Under the pieces are notes generated by a model. The model worked only from the letters and a program-made list of their open reading frames with translations, was not told where the DNA came from and searched no databases. The position numbers and the translations under genes were made by a program. From Altererythrobacter sp. B11 (GTDB taxonomy: Bacteria > Pseudomonadota > Alphaproteobacteria > Sphingomonadales > Sphingomonadaceae): a DNA stretch of 64,000 bases. Location of the stretch: NCBI RefSeq assembly GCF_003569745.1, contig NZ_AP018498.1, forward strand, positions 3,201,001 through 3,265,000. Reading direction: 5' to 3'. How positions within the stretch are numbered: the first letter of the stretch is position 1; every line of letters begins with the position of its first letter. Below are positions 8,665-17,628 of this stretch, in pieces.

Positions 8665-9486
8665 ATGCCGCAAATGCGCTTCCTTGCCCTGATCCTTGCC
8701 GCCCTGGCTGCGTTTCTCGCGCTGCCGGCGGCGGCACAGGATTTCCCCGCCCGACCCGAAGGGCCGGTGCTCGATCAGGCAAACGTCCTCCCCCCGGCGG
8801 AGGAAGCGGCGCTGGATGCCAAGCTGCGCGCCTATAACCAGCAGACCGGCCGGGCGGTTATCGTGGCAACGGTCAACAGCCTCGACGGTCTCGATCCGGA
8901 ATCCTACGCCCGCGGCCTGGCCGAAAAATGGGGCGTGGGCGGCGCGGAAACCGAAGAAGGCGTGCTGATGCTGGTGGCGCCGAACGAGCGCGAGGTGTGG
9001 ATCAGCACCGCACGCGGCGTGCAGGCGCGGCTCACCGACGTTTCGGCCGGGCGCATCGTGCGCAACACCATCATCCCCGCGTTCAAGAACGGCGACATGC
9101 CGGGCGGTATCGCCGCGGGCGCCGATGCGATCATGGAACGGCTGAGCATGGATCCCGCCCAAGCCGCCGCGATCGAGGAAGCGGAGGCGGCAGCGGCCAA
9201 GGCGGGCAATGGCTCGGAACGCTCGGCCGGGATCGGCGGTGTGATCTTCTGGATGGTTCTCATCATCTTCTTCGCCGTGATTTTCGGCCGGGGCGGCCGC
9301 GGTCGCCGGCGGCACGGCGTGGCCAGCTCGGTCGGCAACGTGATCCTGTGGAGCGCCATCGGCAGCGCGATGGGTGGCCACCGCTCCGGCGGAGGCGGCT
9401 TCGGCGGAGGCGGTGGTGGCGGCTTCGGCGGTTTCGGCGGCGGGGGCGGCGGCTTCAACGGCGGCGGCGCGGGCGGGAGCTGGTAG
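8665..9486 (+). CDS. TPM domain protein (YgcG family), secreted and membrane anchored
   Basis: About 273 residues: a signal peptide (to about residue 24, AAA-Q), then a TPM domain (about 30-170) with VLDQANVLPPAEEAALDAKL and the TGRAVIVATV strand. A TM helix follows near 190-210 (FWMVLIIFFAVIFG) and a Gly-rich C-terminal tail. TPM-domain proteins have been linked to acid phosphatase activity and photosystem repair in plants; the bacterial role is unclear. A TTG at 8650 that overlaps the lemA stop is an alternative start; the ATG at 8665 or 8674 gives a cleaner signal peptide. It is the second gene of a lemA-TPM-TPM operon. Confidence 0.88.
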   Translation: MPQMRFLALILAALAAFLALPAAAQDFPARPEGPVLDQANVLPPAEEAALDAKLRAYNQQTGRAVIVATVNSLDGLDPESYARGLAEKWGVGGAETEEGVLMLVAPNEREVWISTARGVQARLTDVSAGRIVRNTIIPAFKNGDMPGGIAAGADAIMERLSMDPAQAAAIEEAEAAAAKAGNGSERSAGIGGVIFWMVLIIFFAVIFGRGGRGRRRHGVASSVGNVILWSAIGSAMGGHRSGGGGFGGGGGGGFGGFGGGGGGFNGGGAGGSW

Positions 9487-10164
9487 ATGGCCGGTTATCT
9501 CACTGCGGAGGACCATCGCCGCGTCAGCGATGCGGTCGCGCTGGCGGAATCGCACAGCGCCGGCGAAATCGTGACGATCATCGCCGACCAGTCCGACGGC
9601 TACACGGATATCGCCCTTGCCTGGGCGACCGGCGTGGCCTTCGCGGCCATGGCGGTGTTCTCCGCCGTGCCGCATTTCTATCTCGACCTGCTGGAGCGTA
9701 TCTTCGGCCTGTGGAGCCACGACTGGAGCCCGCGCGAAATCCTCACCATCGCACTCGGCATCGGCGTGCTGAAATTCATCGCCATGGTGCTGCTGCAGCT
9801 GTGGAAGCCGCTGAAGTTCGCGCTCATCCCCGGTCGGATCAAGACCGACCGGGCGGAAAACCGCGCGATAGACCTGTTCAAGGTGGGGGCCGAACGGCGC
9901 ACGCAGGGGCGCACGGGCATCCTCATCTACCTCTCCATGCAGGAGCATCGGGCAGAGATCGTCGCCGATGAAGCGATCACCGGGAAGGTCGCGCCGGAGG
10001 TGTGGGGCGATGCCATGGCCGCACTTCTCACCGAGCTGAAGCAGGGGCGCATCGCCGACGGAATGATCGCCGCGGTGGGCAAGGTCGGCGGGGTGCTGGC
10101 CGAGCATTTCCCCCGCGCGGAAGACGACCGGAACGAATTGCCCGACCGGCTGATCGAACTATAA
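9487..10164 (+). CDS. TPM domain protein, two-TM membrane form
   Basis: This 225-residue protein begins directly after the stop codon of the preceding TPM gene. It has an N-terminal segment of TPM type (LTAEDHRRVSDAVALAES, AGEIVTIIAD), two TM helices (about 41-63 and 85-106), then a C-terminal TPM half (ALFKVGAERR-like DLFKVGAERRTQGRTGILIY, and later ELKQGRIADGMIAAV). The partner genes lemA and the secreted TPM gene suggest one envelope-associated complex. Function is unknown. Confidence 0.85.
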   Translation: MAGYLTAEDHRRVSDAVALAESHSAGEIVTIIADQSDGYTDIALAWATGVAFAAMAVFSAVPHFYLDLLERIFGLWSHDWSPREILTIALGIGVLKFIAMVLLQLWKPLKFALIPGRIKTDRAENRAIDLFKVGAERRTQGRTGILIYLSMQEHRAEIVADEAITGKVAPEVWGDAMAALLTELKQGRIADGMIAAVGKVGGVLAEHFPRAEDDRNELPDRLIEL

Positions 10165-10172
10165 GCCGCGGC

Positions 10173-10748
10173 GTGACCGAACGCCCCCTCTCCCCCTCCG
10201 CCCCCCTGCCCCCCGATGCCGACGCGCCCGAGCGTGTGGAATGGGCGGGCAAATACATTCTCGCCAAGACGCGCGGCCGCTGGGAATATGTCTCCCGCGC
10301 GCGCGGCATCCGGGCGGCGGTGATCCTGGCGGTGGGGGACGGTCGCGTGCTGCTGGTTGAGCAATATCGCGTGCCCCTCGGCCGCCGCAGCCTGGAGCTT
10401 CCGGCAGGCCTTATCGGCGACGATGACGGCGGAGAAGGCGAAGATCCGCTGGCCGCCGCGGCGCGCGAGTTGGAAGAGGAAACCGGCTATCGCGCGGCCC
10501 ATTGGGAACAGGTGGGCGAATTCGCCTCCTCCCCCGGCATGGTGTCGGAAGGCTTCACCCTGCTCAAGGCCACCGGCCTCACGCGCACCGGTGCCGGTGG
10601 CGGCGTGGAAGGCGAAGGCATCGTGGTGCATGAAGTGCCGCTGGCGCAGGTCGCCGATGTCGTGGCCGCTTTCCGCGCGGACGGCGGGGCGATCGACGTC
10701 AAGCTGCTGCTCCTGCTCGGCGCCGGAATTCTGGGAGACGAGGCGTGA
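10173..10748 (+). CDS. Nudix hydrolase, ADP-sugar pyrophosphatase type
   Basis: This 191-residue protein starts at a GTG 9 bp after the preceding stop. It contains a Nudix helix (AAARELEEETGY, about residues 96-107) with the REx2EE metal-binding core. An acidic Gly/Asp/Glu insert replaces the usual first Gly of the Nudix box. The preceding VEQYRVPLGRRSLELPAGL is typical of ADP-ribose pyrophosphatases that hydrolyse ADP-ribose or related nucleoside diphosphate sugars. The stop overlaps the next start (GTGA). The precise substrate cannot be read from sequence. Confidence 0.88.
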   Translation: MTERPLSPSAPLPPDADAPERVEWAGKYILAKTRGRWEYVSRARGIRAAVILAVGDGRVLLVEQYRVPLGRRSLELPAGLIGDDDGGEGEDPLAAAARELEEETGYRAAHWEQVGEFASSPGMVSEGFTLLKATGLTRTGAGGGVEGEGIVVHEVPLAQVADVVAAFRADGGAIDVKLLLLLGAGILGDEA

Positions 10749-11662
10749 ACATCCTGATCCTCGGCGCGGGCGCGATGGGCTGCCTCTATGGCGCAGCCTT
10801 CCACCGCGCGGGCGCGCGGGTGTCGCTGGTGGACGTCAACCAGCCCCATCTCGACGCGATCAATGCGCAGGGGCTGGAGCTGGAAACGCGCGCCGGCACC
10901 GAACATCTGCCGATCCCCGCGCTGCGGCCGGAAGAGGCGCGCGAGCCTGCCGATCTCGTGGTCGTCTTCACCAAGACCTTCCAGACCGATCGGGCGCTGG
11001 CCGGCATAAGCGCCGCAATGGGCGCAGGAACCCATCTGCTCAGCCTGCAGAACGGCCTCGGCAATGATCGCCGCCTCGCCGCCCATGCCGCGGAAGAGCG
11101 CGTGATGGTGGGCGCCAGCACCATGCCGGCGGATCTCGTCGGGCCGGGCAAGGTGCGCAGCCACGGCGAAGGCGGATCGAAGCTCTATCCGGCCTTCGGG
11201 GGCGACCCCGCCTGCGCGGCCGAGATCGCGCAGCTGCTGAGCGCCGGGGGCATCCCGACCACGCTCGACCCGGAAATCCACGCGGCAATCTGGTTCAAGG
11301 CGATCTTCAACGCGGCGATGAACCCGCTCTGCGCCCTCACCCGCCGCACGCCGGGCTTCCTGGGCAGCCATGCAGAGAGCCGCGCGCTGATCCGCCAAGT
11401 GGTGGAAGAAGGCGTGGCCACAGCGCGGGCCAGCGGCATCACGCTGGAGGCGAGCGCCATCCACGATCTCACCGAAGTCTCCATGACCGATCATGCGGAC
11501 CACGAAGCCTCCATGCTGCAGGATGTGAAGGCAGGCCGGCGAACGGAGATCGACGCGATCAACGGCGCGATCGTGGAGGCGGCGCAGGCTGCGGGTGTGC
11601 CGGTGCCGGTGACAGAGACGCTTTACCGGATGGTGAAGCTGGAAGACGCCAAGCTGGGCTGA
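10745..11662 (+). CDS. 2-dehydropantoate 2-reductase family protein (ApbA/PanE)
   Basis: A 305-residue protein with a GTG start coupled to the Nudix gene. The NADP-binding Rossmann motif is at the very N terminus (ILGAGAMGCLYG, residues 4-15). The family catalytic Lys region (WFKAIFNAAMNPLCAL, about 184-199) and the C-terminal helix bundle are present (Ser/Asp: SMLQDVKAGRRTEIDAING). The enzyme would reduce ketopantoate to pantoate or act on another 2-keto acid. Family members include non-PanE paralogs, so the pathway is left open. Confidence 0.87.
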   Translation: MNILILGAGAMGCLYGAAFHRAGARVSLVDVNQPHLDAINAQGLELETRAGTEHLPIPALRPEEAREPADLVVVFTKTFQTDRALAGISAAMGAGTHLLSLQNGLGNDRRLAAHAAEERVMVGASTMPADLVGPGKVRSHGEGGSKLYPAFGGDPACAAEIAQLLSAGGIPTTLDPEIHAAIWFKAIFNAAMNPLCALTRRTPGFLGSHAESRALIRQVVEEGVATARASGITLEASAIHDLTEVSMTDHADHEASMLQDVKAGRRTEIDAINGAIVEAAQAAGVPVPVTETLYRMVKLEDAKLG

Positions 11663-11730
11663 TCCGGGCCCTTCCAATTTCCGGATAGAGTCAATAGCAG
11701 GGCGGGAACAAGACTCCGGAGAGGACTCGC

Positions 11731-12573
11731 ATGGCCCAGAACAACACCATCACTTTCTACGATCTCGCACTGTCCACCGGCGCGACGATCAGCCCCTTCG
11801 TCTGGGCGACGAAATACGCGCTGAAGCACAAGGGCTTCGATCTGGACGTGGTGCCGGGCGGCTTCACCAAGATTCCGGAACGGACCGGCGGCATGACCGA
11901 ACGGCTTCCCGCGATCGTGGATGATGGCAAGTGGGTGCTCGATAGCTGGGGCATCGTCGAATATCTCGACGAGACCTATCCGGACCGGCCCACGCTGATC
12001 CCGCACCCCAGCGTTGCCGCGGTCACCCGCGCGCTGGATGCGTGGTTCTGGGGCGCCGCCACGGGCCCGTGGATGCGCTGCTTCTGCGCCAATTATCGCG
12101 ATCTTTCGAACCCCGAGGATCACGAATACATCACCTATTCGCGCGAAAAGATGCTCGGCCAGAAGCTGGAAGACATGCAGGCCGGCTATGAAGACCGCCT
12201 GCCGGGCATTTCCGCCGCGCTGGAGCCGCTGCGCATTGCTCTGCGCGAGGTGGACTGGCTGGGCGGCGACAGCCCCAACTATGCCGATTACCGCATCATG
12301 GGCTCGATCCTCTTCACCGCTTCGGTCTGCAAGACCAGCCCCGTGCTGGCCGAGGACGATCCGCTGCGCGGCTGGATCGACCGCTGCCTCGACCTCTACG
12401 GCGGCCTCGGCCGCCATCCGGGCCTGTTCCCGCTGTTCGGCCTGAAGCAGCGCGAAGGCGATCCGCCGCTGTTCATGCCGCAGGGCGCCGGCGGCATCCA
12501 CAAGCGCAACACGGGGCCGGAATCCACCCGCACCGAGACGCAGCGCATTACCGAAGGCATGGCCAAGGCCTGA
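11731..12573 (+). CDS. Glutathione S-transferase of the LigE/beta-etherase type
   Basis: This 280-residue protein recalls Sphingobium LigE/LigP beta-aryl etherases along its length. The thioredoxin-like N domain (about 1-85) carries TISPFVWATKYALKHKGFDL, VPGGFTKIPERTGG and VDDGKWVLDSWGIVEYLDE. The C-terminal helical domain carries WLGGDSPNYADY and GLGRHPGLFPLFGLKQREGD. LigE-class enzymes use glutathione to cleave beta-O-4 ether bonds of lignin dimers; other members act on different thioether chemistry. The Ser/Thr region TGATISPF sits where LigE has its glutathione-activating residue. The TGA overlaps the ATG of the next gene, so it heads a three-gene operon. Activity on lignin ethers is inferred, not shown. 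Confidence 0.87.
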   Translation: MAQNNTITFYDLALSTGATISPFVWATKYALKHKGFDLDVVPGGFTKIPERTGGMTERLPAIVDDGKWVLDSWGIVEYLDETYPDRPTLIPHPSVAAVTRALDAWFWGAATGPWMRCFCANYRDLSNPEDHEYITYSREKMLGQKLEDMQAGYEDRLPGISAALEPLRIALREVDWLGGDSPNYADYRIMGSILFTASVCKTSPVLAEDDPLRGWIDRCLDLYGGLGRHPGLFPLFGLKQREGDPPLFMPQGAGGIHKRNTGPESTRTETQRITEGMAKA

Positions 12574-13547
12574 TGGCGGAGGAACGGCTGAAGGTTCTGC
12601 TGACCCGGCGCTGGCCGGAGCCGGTGGAGCGCGCCATAGCGGAACGGTTCGAGCTCACGCTGGATTCGGCGGATCGCCCGCTGAGTCAGACAGATCTCGC
12701 CAGCGCCATGGCGGAGTTCGACATCCTGTGCCCCACCGTATCCGACCGGATCGATGCAGAAGTAATCGCCGGAGGGGATCGGGTGAAACTGATCGCCAAT
12801 TACGGTGTCGGCTTCGACCACATCGATCTGGCCGCGGCCGAGGCCCGGGGGATCGCGGTGACGAATACGCCGGGCGTGCTGACGGATGCCACGGCGGACA
12901 TCGCGCTGACCCTGCTGCTGATGGCCGCGCGCCGCGCCGGCGAGGGAGAGCGCGAGTTGCGCGCCGGCCGCTGGGCCGGCTGGCGGCCGACGCATCTCAT
13001 TGGATCGGCACTTGCGGGCAAGGTGCTCGGCCTCGTCGGCCTGGGGCGGATCGGCATCGCCACCGCCCGCCGCGCCCACCACGGCTTCGGCATGCGCATC
13101 GCCTATTACGGCCGGCGCGAGGCGGACCCCGCCGTGGTGGAGGAGCTGGAGGCGGACTATTTCGCCGATCTGCCGGGCCTGCTCGCCGCGTCGGACTTCG
13201 TTTCGCTCCACGTCCCCGGCGGTGCCGAAACGGCGCATCTGATCGACGCAGAGGCCATCGCCGCGATGAAGCCGGGCGCCTTCCTGATCAACACCGCCCG
13301 CGGCAGCCTGGTGGACCACGAGGCGCTGGCCGAAGCGCTGGCGAACGGCCATCTCGGCGGGGCCGGGCTCGATGTCTATCCGGAAGAGCCGGCCGTTCCC
13401 CCTGCCCTCCTCGGCCTCGAGAACCTCGTCCTGCTGCCGCATCTCGGCAGTGCGAATGAAGAGACCCGCGTGGCGATGGGGATGAAGGCGCTGGCCAATG
13501 CGGAGGCCTTCGCGCGGGGCGAGGCACTGCCCGATCGGGTCGTGTGA
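12573..13547 (+). CDS. D-2-hydroxyacid dehydrogenase (glyoxylate/hydroxypyruvate reductase type)
   Basis: This 324-residue protein has the D-isomer 2-hydroxyacid dehydrogenase fold. The substrate loop is NYGVGFDHIDL. The NAD(P) site is GLVGLGRIG (about 151-159). The catalytic Arg lies in INTARGSLVD, the Glu in LDVYPEEPA, and the His in LLPHLGSANEETR. The sequence resembles glyoxylate/hydroxypyruvate reductases, which make glycolate or D-glycerate. It overlaps the GST gene (TGATG) and the kinase gene (GTGA), so the three are co-translated. A D-glycerate product would feed the next gene directly. Confidence 0.9.
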   Translation: MAEERLKVLLTRRWPEPVERAIAERFELTLDSADRPLSQTDLASAMAEFDILCPTVSDRIDAEVIAGGDRVKLIANYGVGFDHIDLAAAEARGIAVTNTPGVLTDATADIALTLLLMAARRAGEGERELRAGRWAGWRPTHLIGSALAGKVLGLVGLGRIGIATARRAHHGFGMRIAYYGRREADPAVVEELEADYFADLPGLLAASDFVSLHVPGGAETAHLIDAEAIAAMKPGAFLINTARGSLVDHEALAEALANGHLGGAGLDVYPEEPAVPPALLGLENLVLLPHLGSANEETRVAMGMKALANAEAFARGEALPDRVV

Positions 13548-14431
13548 CCAGCGCGATTGAAGCGCTGATCGAGGCGGAGCAGCTTCCGCCCGATTATGCC
13601 ACGATTGTGGAACGGCATTGGCGCCCCCTCGCCCGGCAGATCGCCGACCGTGTGGCGGTGGAGGAGCGCCCGCTGATCGTGGGCATCAACGGGGCGCAGG
13701 GCAGCGGGAAATCCACCCTCTGCCGCTTCCTTGAGGTGCTGCTGCAGGAACGCGGCCTGCATGCGGCCACGCTGTCGCTGGACGATATCTATTGCACCAG
13801 GGCCGAGCGGCAGCGGCTGGCCGCCACAACCCATCCGCTCTTTGCCACGCGCGGGGTGCCGGGCACGCATGACACGGCCATCGCCATGGCGATCTTCGAC
13901 GATGTACTGGCGCGGCGCGAGGTGTTTCGCCCCCGCTTCGACAAGGCGGCGGATGATCGCGCGCCCGATCTCGTGGGTCCGGAGCGAGGAATCGAGGTGT
14001 TACTGTTCGAAGGGTGGTGCGTCGGCGCGGTGCCGCAGGCGGAAGCGGAGCTTGCGCAGCCGATCAACGCACTGGAAGCGCAGGAAGACGCCGACGGAGT
14101 CTGGCGGCGGGAGGTCAACCACCGACTCGCCGCTGATTATGCTGCGCTGTTCGCGCGGCTCGACATGCTCGTGATGCTTCAGGTCCCCGGCTTTGAGGTG
14201 GTGCGGGCGAACCGCCTGCTGCAGGAACGCAAGCTGGCCGCGCGGGCGCCGGACGGCACGGCTGTGATGGATGCTGCCGCGATCGACCGCTTCATCGCCC
14301 ATTACGAGCGACTTACCCGCCATATGCTGGAAGAAATGCCCGGCCGGGCGGACATTGTCATCCGCATCGACAACGACCAGCGCCCGCTCGATCCGTCAGC
14401 TGGATCGGCAGCCATGCCGACAGGAAATTAG
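13544..14431 (+). CDS. Glycerate kinase-like P-loop kinase (GLYK type)
   Basis: This 295-residue P-loop kinase starts at a GTG overlapping the previous stop. Walker A is GINGAQGSGKST (residues 47-58), followed by LSLDDIYCTRAERQ and GTHDTAIA. The LFEGWCVG segment and the C-terminal FIAHYERLTRHMLEEMP are typical of plant/fungal-type D-glycerate 3-kinase and related kinases. With the hydroxyacid dehydrogenase upstream, a route glyoxylate or hydroxypyruvate to D-glycerate to 3-phosphoglycerate is plausible. Phosphoribulokinase/uridine-kinase-like relatives share the fold, so specificity is inferred from the motif set and neighbour. Confidence 0.83.
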   Translation: MTSAIEALIEAEQLPPDYATIVERHWRPLARQIADRVAVEERPLIVGINGAQGSGKSTLCRFLEVLLQERGLHAATLSLDDIYCTRAERQRLAATTHPLFATRGVPGTHDTAIAMAIFDDVLARREVFRPRFDKAADDRAPDLVGPERGIEVLLFEGWCVGAVPQAEAELAQPINALEAQEDADGVWRREVNHRLAADYAALFARLDMLVMLQVPGFEVVRANRLLQERKLAARAPDGTAVMDAAAIDRFIAHYERLTRHMLEEMPGRADIVIRIDNDQRPLDPSAGSAAMPTGN

Positions 14432-14556
14432 TTCGGTTTGCAATCGTTTTGAAATGAACGAATTGCGGCGCGGATAATCCTCCGCTAGGCAGGGGAATGA
14501 CAGGCGCGATTCAGCGTCGGAAGAACTGTCGTTTCCACTTGGGGGAGAAGTTTCTG

Positions 14557-16503
14557 ATGCGAACCCTGTTCGCCCTTGCAGCCGGCGCCAGCCTGCTTTC
14601 ATCCAGCCTCGCGGCCCAGCAAGCCCAAGAGCCCGGACCGGCCGACTGGCCGCGCTGGGCGCGCGATCTGGGGGGCACGCGCTATTCCCCGCTACCCGAT
14701 ATCAATACGGGCAATGTCAACAAGCTGCAGCAGGCGTGGTCCTTCCGCCTGCGCCCCACCGGCGGCGCGAGCCTGCTGGGCGGCACCGTCCCGATCGTGA
14801 TCGACGGGATCATGTATGTGCCCATCGGCAATGCCGTCGTCTCGCTCGATGCATCCACCGGCAAGGAGATGTGGCGGCACGAGGTGAAGGGCGCGCTCAT
14901 TCGCCGCGGCGTCAGCTACTGGCCGGGCGAGGGCAAGCTGAAGCCGCGCATCTTCTATTCCACCGGCGGCGGCCTGACCGCGCTGAATGCGCGCACGGGC
15001 CAGCTGGACACGCAGTTCGGCAAGGGCGGCTCGATCGAGTTCGAGGGCACCCCCTACCCCTATCCGCCGTCCATCTACCGCAATGTGATGGTCATCGGCG
15101 CAGCCACGGCGGAGATGCCCTATGGCGATTCCGGCAATTCCCGTGCCTTCGATGCGCGCACGGGCAAGAAGCTGTGGGAGTTCAACACCATCCCCCGCCC
15201 CGGTGAAGTGGGCCACGAGACCTGGCTGGACGAAGGATGGAAGGGCCGATCGGGCACCAACATGTGGGTGTGGTACACCACCGCCGACCCGAAGACCGAC
15301 ACGATCTACATGACCATCGGCAGCCCCAGCCCCAATTACTATGGCGGGGATCGGCCAGGGAACAATCTGTTCGGCAACTCCATCGTCGCCGTGGATGCCC
15401 AGACCGGCAAGTACAAATGGCATTTCCAGACCATTCATCACGATCTGTATGATTGGGATCTGCCCGCCCCGCCGGTGCTGTTCGACGTGACGGTGGACGG
15501 AAAGACGATTCCGGCGCTGGCGGAAACGGGCAAGCCGGGCCTCATGTACATCCTCAACCGCGAAACCGGGGAGCCGATCCACGGCGTGCGCGAACAGTTG
15601 GTTGGCCGCGGGGATGTGCCGGGCGAATGGTATCCCAAGACGCAGCCGATCCCAGTGAAGCCGGAACCGCTGTCGCGCATGTACTGGACGCCGGCGGATG
15701 TGGTGACGGAGGCGGACACCACGCCCGAGCATGTCGCCGCCTGCCACAAGCTGCTCGATTCCTACGGCGGCACCTTCTTCAACTCCGGGCCCTTTACGCC
15801 GTTTTTCCTGCATCAGGAGGGCGACCTCCCCCGTGCCTCGATCAACCTGCCGCACAATGGCGGCTCCAACTGGGGCGGCAGCGCGGCCGATCCCACCAAG
15901 GGCATCGTCTTCGTCAACACCAGTGAGAGCGGCAGCATCGGCTGGATCGAAAAGCGCGACCCCAAGGGCGACTATGGCCGCGGCACCGCGGATTCGACGC
16001 AGGTCTATGATCGCGGCAGCCTGCAGGGACCGGGCGCCTATTCCGGCTTCCAGGCTTCCTTCGAAACCGCGGACGGGCAGAAGGTAAGCCTGCCCTGCAT
16101 CCGCCCGCCCTGGGGCCGCTTGATTGCGGTCGACGGCAACAGCGGCGAAATCCTGTGGGCCAGCAAGCTGGGCATCACCGAGGCCCTGCCCGAAGGCAAG
16201 CAGGATACCGGCGCCAACAACACCTTCGGCGGCCCGATCGTAACGGCAGGCGGGCTGGTGTTTATCGGCGCGACGAGCGACCGCTATTTCCGCGCCTTTG
16301 ACGAGAAGACGGGCAAGCTGCTGTGGAGCAAGCAGCTGGACTATGCCGCGCTAACCGTGCCCGTGTCCTATCGCGGCAAGGATGGCAGGCAATATATCGC
16401 GGTGGTGGCGGCGGGGTCGAACTTCGCAGGCCCCGGCGCGCGCGGGCCGGACGGGAAACCGCTGAACCAGGAATCGCTGGTGGCCTTCGCCCTGCCCGAA
16501 TGA
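14557..16503 (+). CDS. PQQ-dependent dehydrogenase 1 (membrane-GDH-like propeller, no heme domain)
   Basis: A 648-residue exported quinoprotein with a signal peptide (about 1-20, SLAAQ). The eight-bladed propeller begins with WPRWARDLGGTRYSPL and has the tryptophan-docking repeats (LNARTGQL, FDARTGKKLWEF, FDEKTGKLLW). IHHDLYDWDLPAPPVL corresponds to the PQQ/catalytic Asp region of membrane glucose dehydrogenase (HHDLWDxD). No vicinal Cys pair and no CxxCH are present, so electrons must pass to a separate carrier. The ATG at 14557 follows GGGGGAGAAG; the frame extends 20 codons upstream without a signal. It lies 33 bp before the VOC gene. The substrate (sugar or alcohol) is unknown. Confidence 0.9.
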   Translation: MRTLFALAAGASLLSSSLAAQQAQEPGPADWPRWARDLGGTRYSPLPDINTGNVNKLQQAWSFRLRPTGGASLLGGTVPIVIDGIMYVPIGNAVVSLDASTGKEMWRHEVKGALIRRGVSYWPGEGKLKPRIFYSTGGGLTALNARTGQLDTQFGKGGSIEFEGTPYPYPPSIYRNVMVIGAATAEMPYGDSGNSRAFDARTGKKLWEFNTIPRPGEVGHETWLDEGWKGRSGTNMWVWYTTADPKTDTIYMTIGSPSPNYYGGDRPGNNLFGNSIVAVDAQTGKYKWHFQTIHHDLYDWDLPAPPVLFDVTVDGKTIPALAETGKPGLMYILNRETGEPIHGVREQLVGRGDVPGEWYPKTQPIPVKPEPLSRMYWTPADVVTEADTTPEHVAACHKLLDSYGGTFFNSGPFTPFFLHQEGDLPRASINLPHNGGSNWGGSAADPTKGIVFVNTSESGSIGWIEKRDPKGDYGRGTADSTQVYDRGSLQGPGAYSGFQASFETADGQKVSLPCIRPPWGRLIAVDGNSGEILWASKLGITEALPEGKQDTGANNTFGGPIVTAGGLVFIGATSDRYFRAFDEKTGKLLWSKQLDYAALTVPVSYRGKDGRQYIAVVAAGSNFAGPGARGPDGKPLNQESLVAFALPE

Positions 16504-16535
16504 CAAACCCGCCAAGGGACAATGGGAGAGAATGC

Positions 16536-17549
16536 ATGAAACGGATTTCCATGATCCTCGCGCTGGGGTTCGGTTCGCTGGCGAGCTGTGCCGCGGCGCA
16601 GGATGGGGCAACTGCCGGCCGGACGACCACCACGCCCGAAGGGGCAGTGATGCAGCTGGATGACGATCTGGCCTACAAGCCGGGCGAACTGACCGACGAA
16701 CAGCTGCACAGCTCCACGCGGAGCCTATTCGCCGCGAAGGGCATGAATGTGTTTCGCCGCTTCCCGCGCGATGAAACATCGGACATGGTCAATTTCTACA
16801 CGAAGGCGCTGGCCCTGCGCTCGCTCAGTCCGATCCAGCTGACCCAAAGCCAGCAGATGCTGCTGACCGGGGTGGGCAGCATGCAGATCAAGCTTGCCGC
16901 GGGCCAGCAAGGCAGCCGCAAGTATGACCTGTCAGGCGGTGTGAAAGGCGGCACCGGCATCCGCTTCTTCGCCCTGTCCTACCCCAGCGAAGAGCTGGTT
17001 GTGGGGCGCTTCCGCGAAGCCGGCCTCCCCGCCCCCAGCTTCACCGACCGTCCGGATGGCAGCCGTGGCGCGCTGGTGACCGACCCCGGCGGCTTCCCCA
17101 TCGAGCTGGTGATCCGCAAGGGCGCCAAGGACGGGTCGAACGACGGCGTGGGCGTGGGCATCGGCGTATCCGATCTGGCGAAAAGCCGCGCCTTCTATCG
17201 CGAGTTCGTGGGGCTCGACGAACTCCCGCCGGTGAAGGATCCGGTGCTCGGCCTCACCCTCTATCCCTACCGTCATGGGGAAACGACGCTCTATCTCTAC
17301 GAGCCGACCGGCAAGGCCGTGGATAACGGCAGCGCCGGCATTCAATATGTCATCACCGATGCTGCCATGGCCGATGCCAAGGGCAAGGCGCGGAGGGTGG
17401 CGGTTGAAACGCCGCTCAACCGCCTGCGTGGCTTCGATCTCACGACCGTGTGGCTCAACGATCCTGACGGCGTGACCAATTATTACGCGCAGGTCGGCCC
17501 CGGCAGCCGCACCGCGCGGGAGCAGGCGACGGGTTCATCCGGCAAGTGA
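16536..17549 (+). CDS. Exported VOC-superfamily (glyoxalase-like) protein
   Basis: This 337-residue protein has a signal peptide (MKRISMILALGFGSLASCAAA). It then carries two vicinal-oxygen-chelate halves: NFYTKALALRSL to DPGGFPIELVI, and SDLAKSRAFYREFVGLDELP to WLNDPDGVTNYYAQ. VOC proteins include glyoxalase I, ring-cleavage dioxygenases and epimerases. A secreted member beside a quinoprotein is unusual and suggests action on a periplasmic substrate or product. It sits 32 bp after the dehydrogenase and probably shares its transcript. Confidence 0.82.
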   Translation: MKRISMILALGFGSLASCAAAQDGATAGRTTTTPEGAVMQLDDDLAYKPGELTDEQLHSSTRSLFAAKGMNVFRRFPRDETSDMVNFYTKALALRSLSPIQLTQSQQMLLTGVGSMQIKLAAGQQGSRKYDLSGGVKGGTGIRFFALSYPSEELVVGRFREAGLPAPSFTDRPDGSRGALVTDPGGFPIELVIRKGAKDGSNDGVGVGIGVSDLAKSRAFYREFVGLDELPPVKDPVLGLTLYPYRHGETTLYLYEPTGKAVDNGSAGIQYVITDAAMADAKGKARRVAVETPLNRLRGFDLTTVWLNDPDGVTNYYAQVGPGSRTAREQATGSSGK

Positions 17550-17583
17550 ACATCACGCGCCAGGACATTGATAGCGGAACAAA

Positions 17584-17607
17584 AAAGGGGGCCTCGCGGC
17601 CCCCTTT
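17584..17607 (-). terminator. Rho-independent terminator for the cytochrome c gene, possibly bidirectional
   Basis: The stem GGGGGCC (17587-17593) pairs with GGCCCCC (17598-17604) around a TCGC loop. On the minus strand it is followed by six T residues, so it ends the cytochrome c transcript. On the plus strand only TTT follows. Confidence 0.8.
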
Positions 17608-17628
17608 GCACGTAGATGCAGCCTCTGA

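Noticed and set aside
8425-10107. A 560-codon minus-strand ORF across the two TPM genes
   Set aside because: It is antisense to three genes with family motifs and has low-complexity Ala/His/Arg content.
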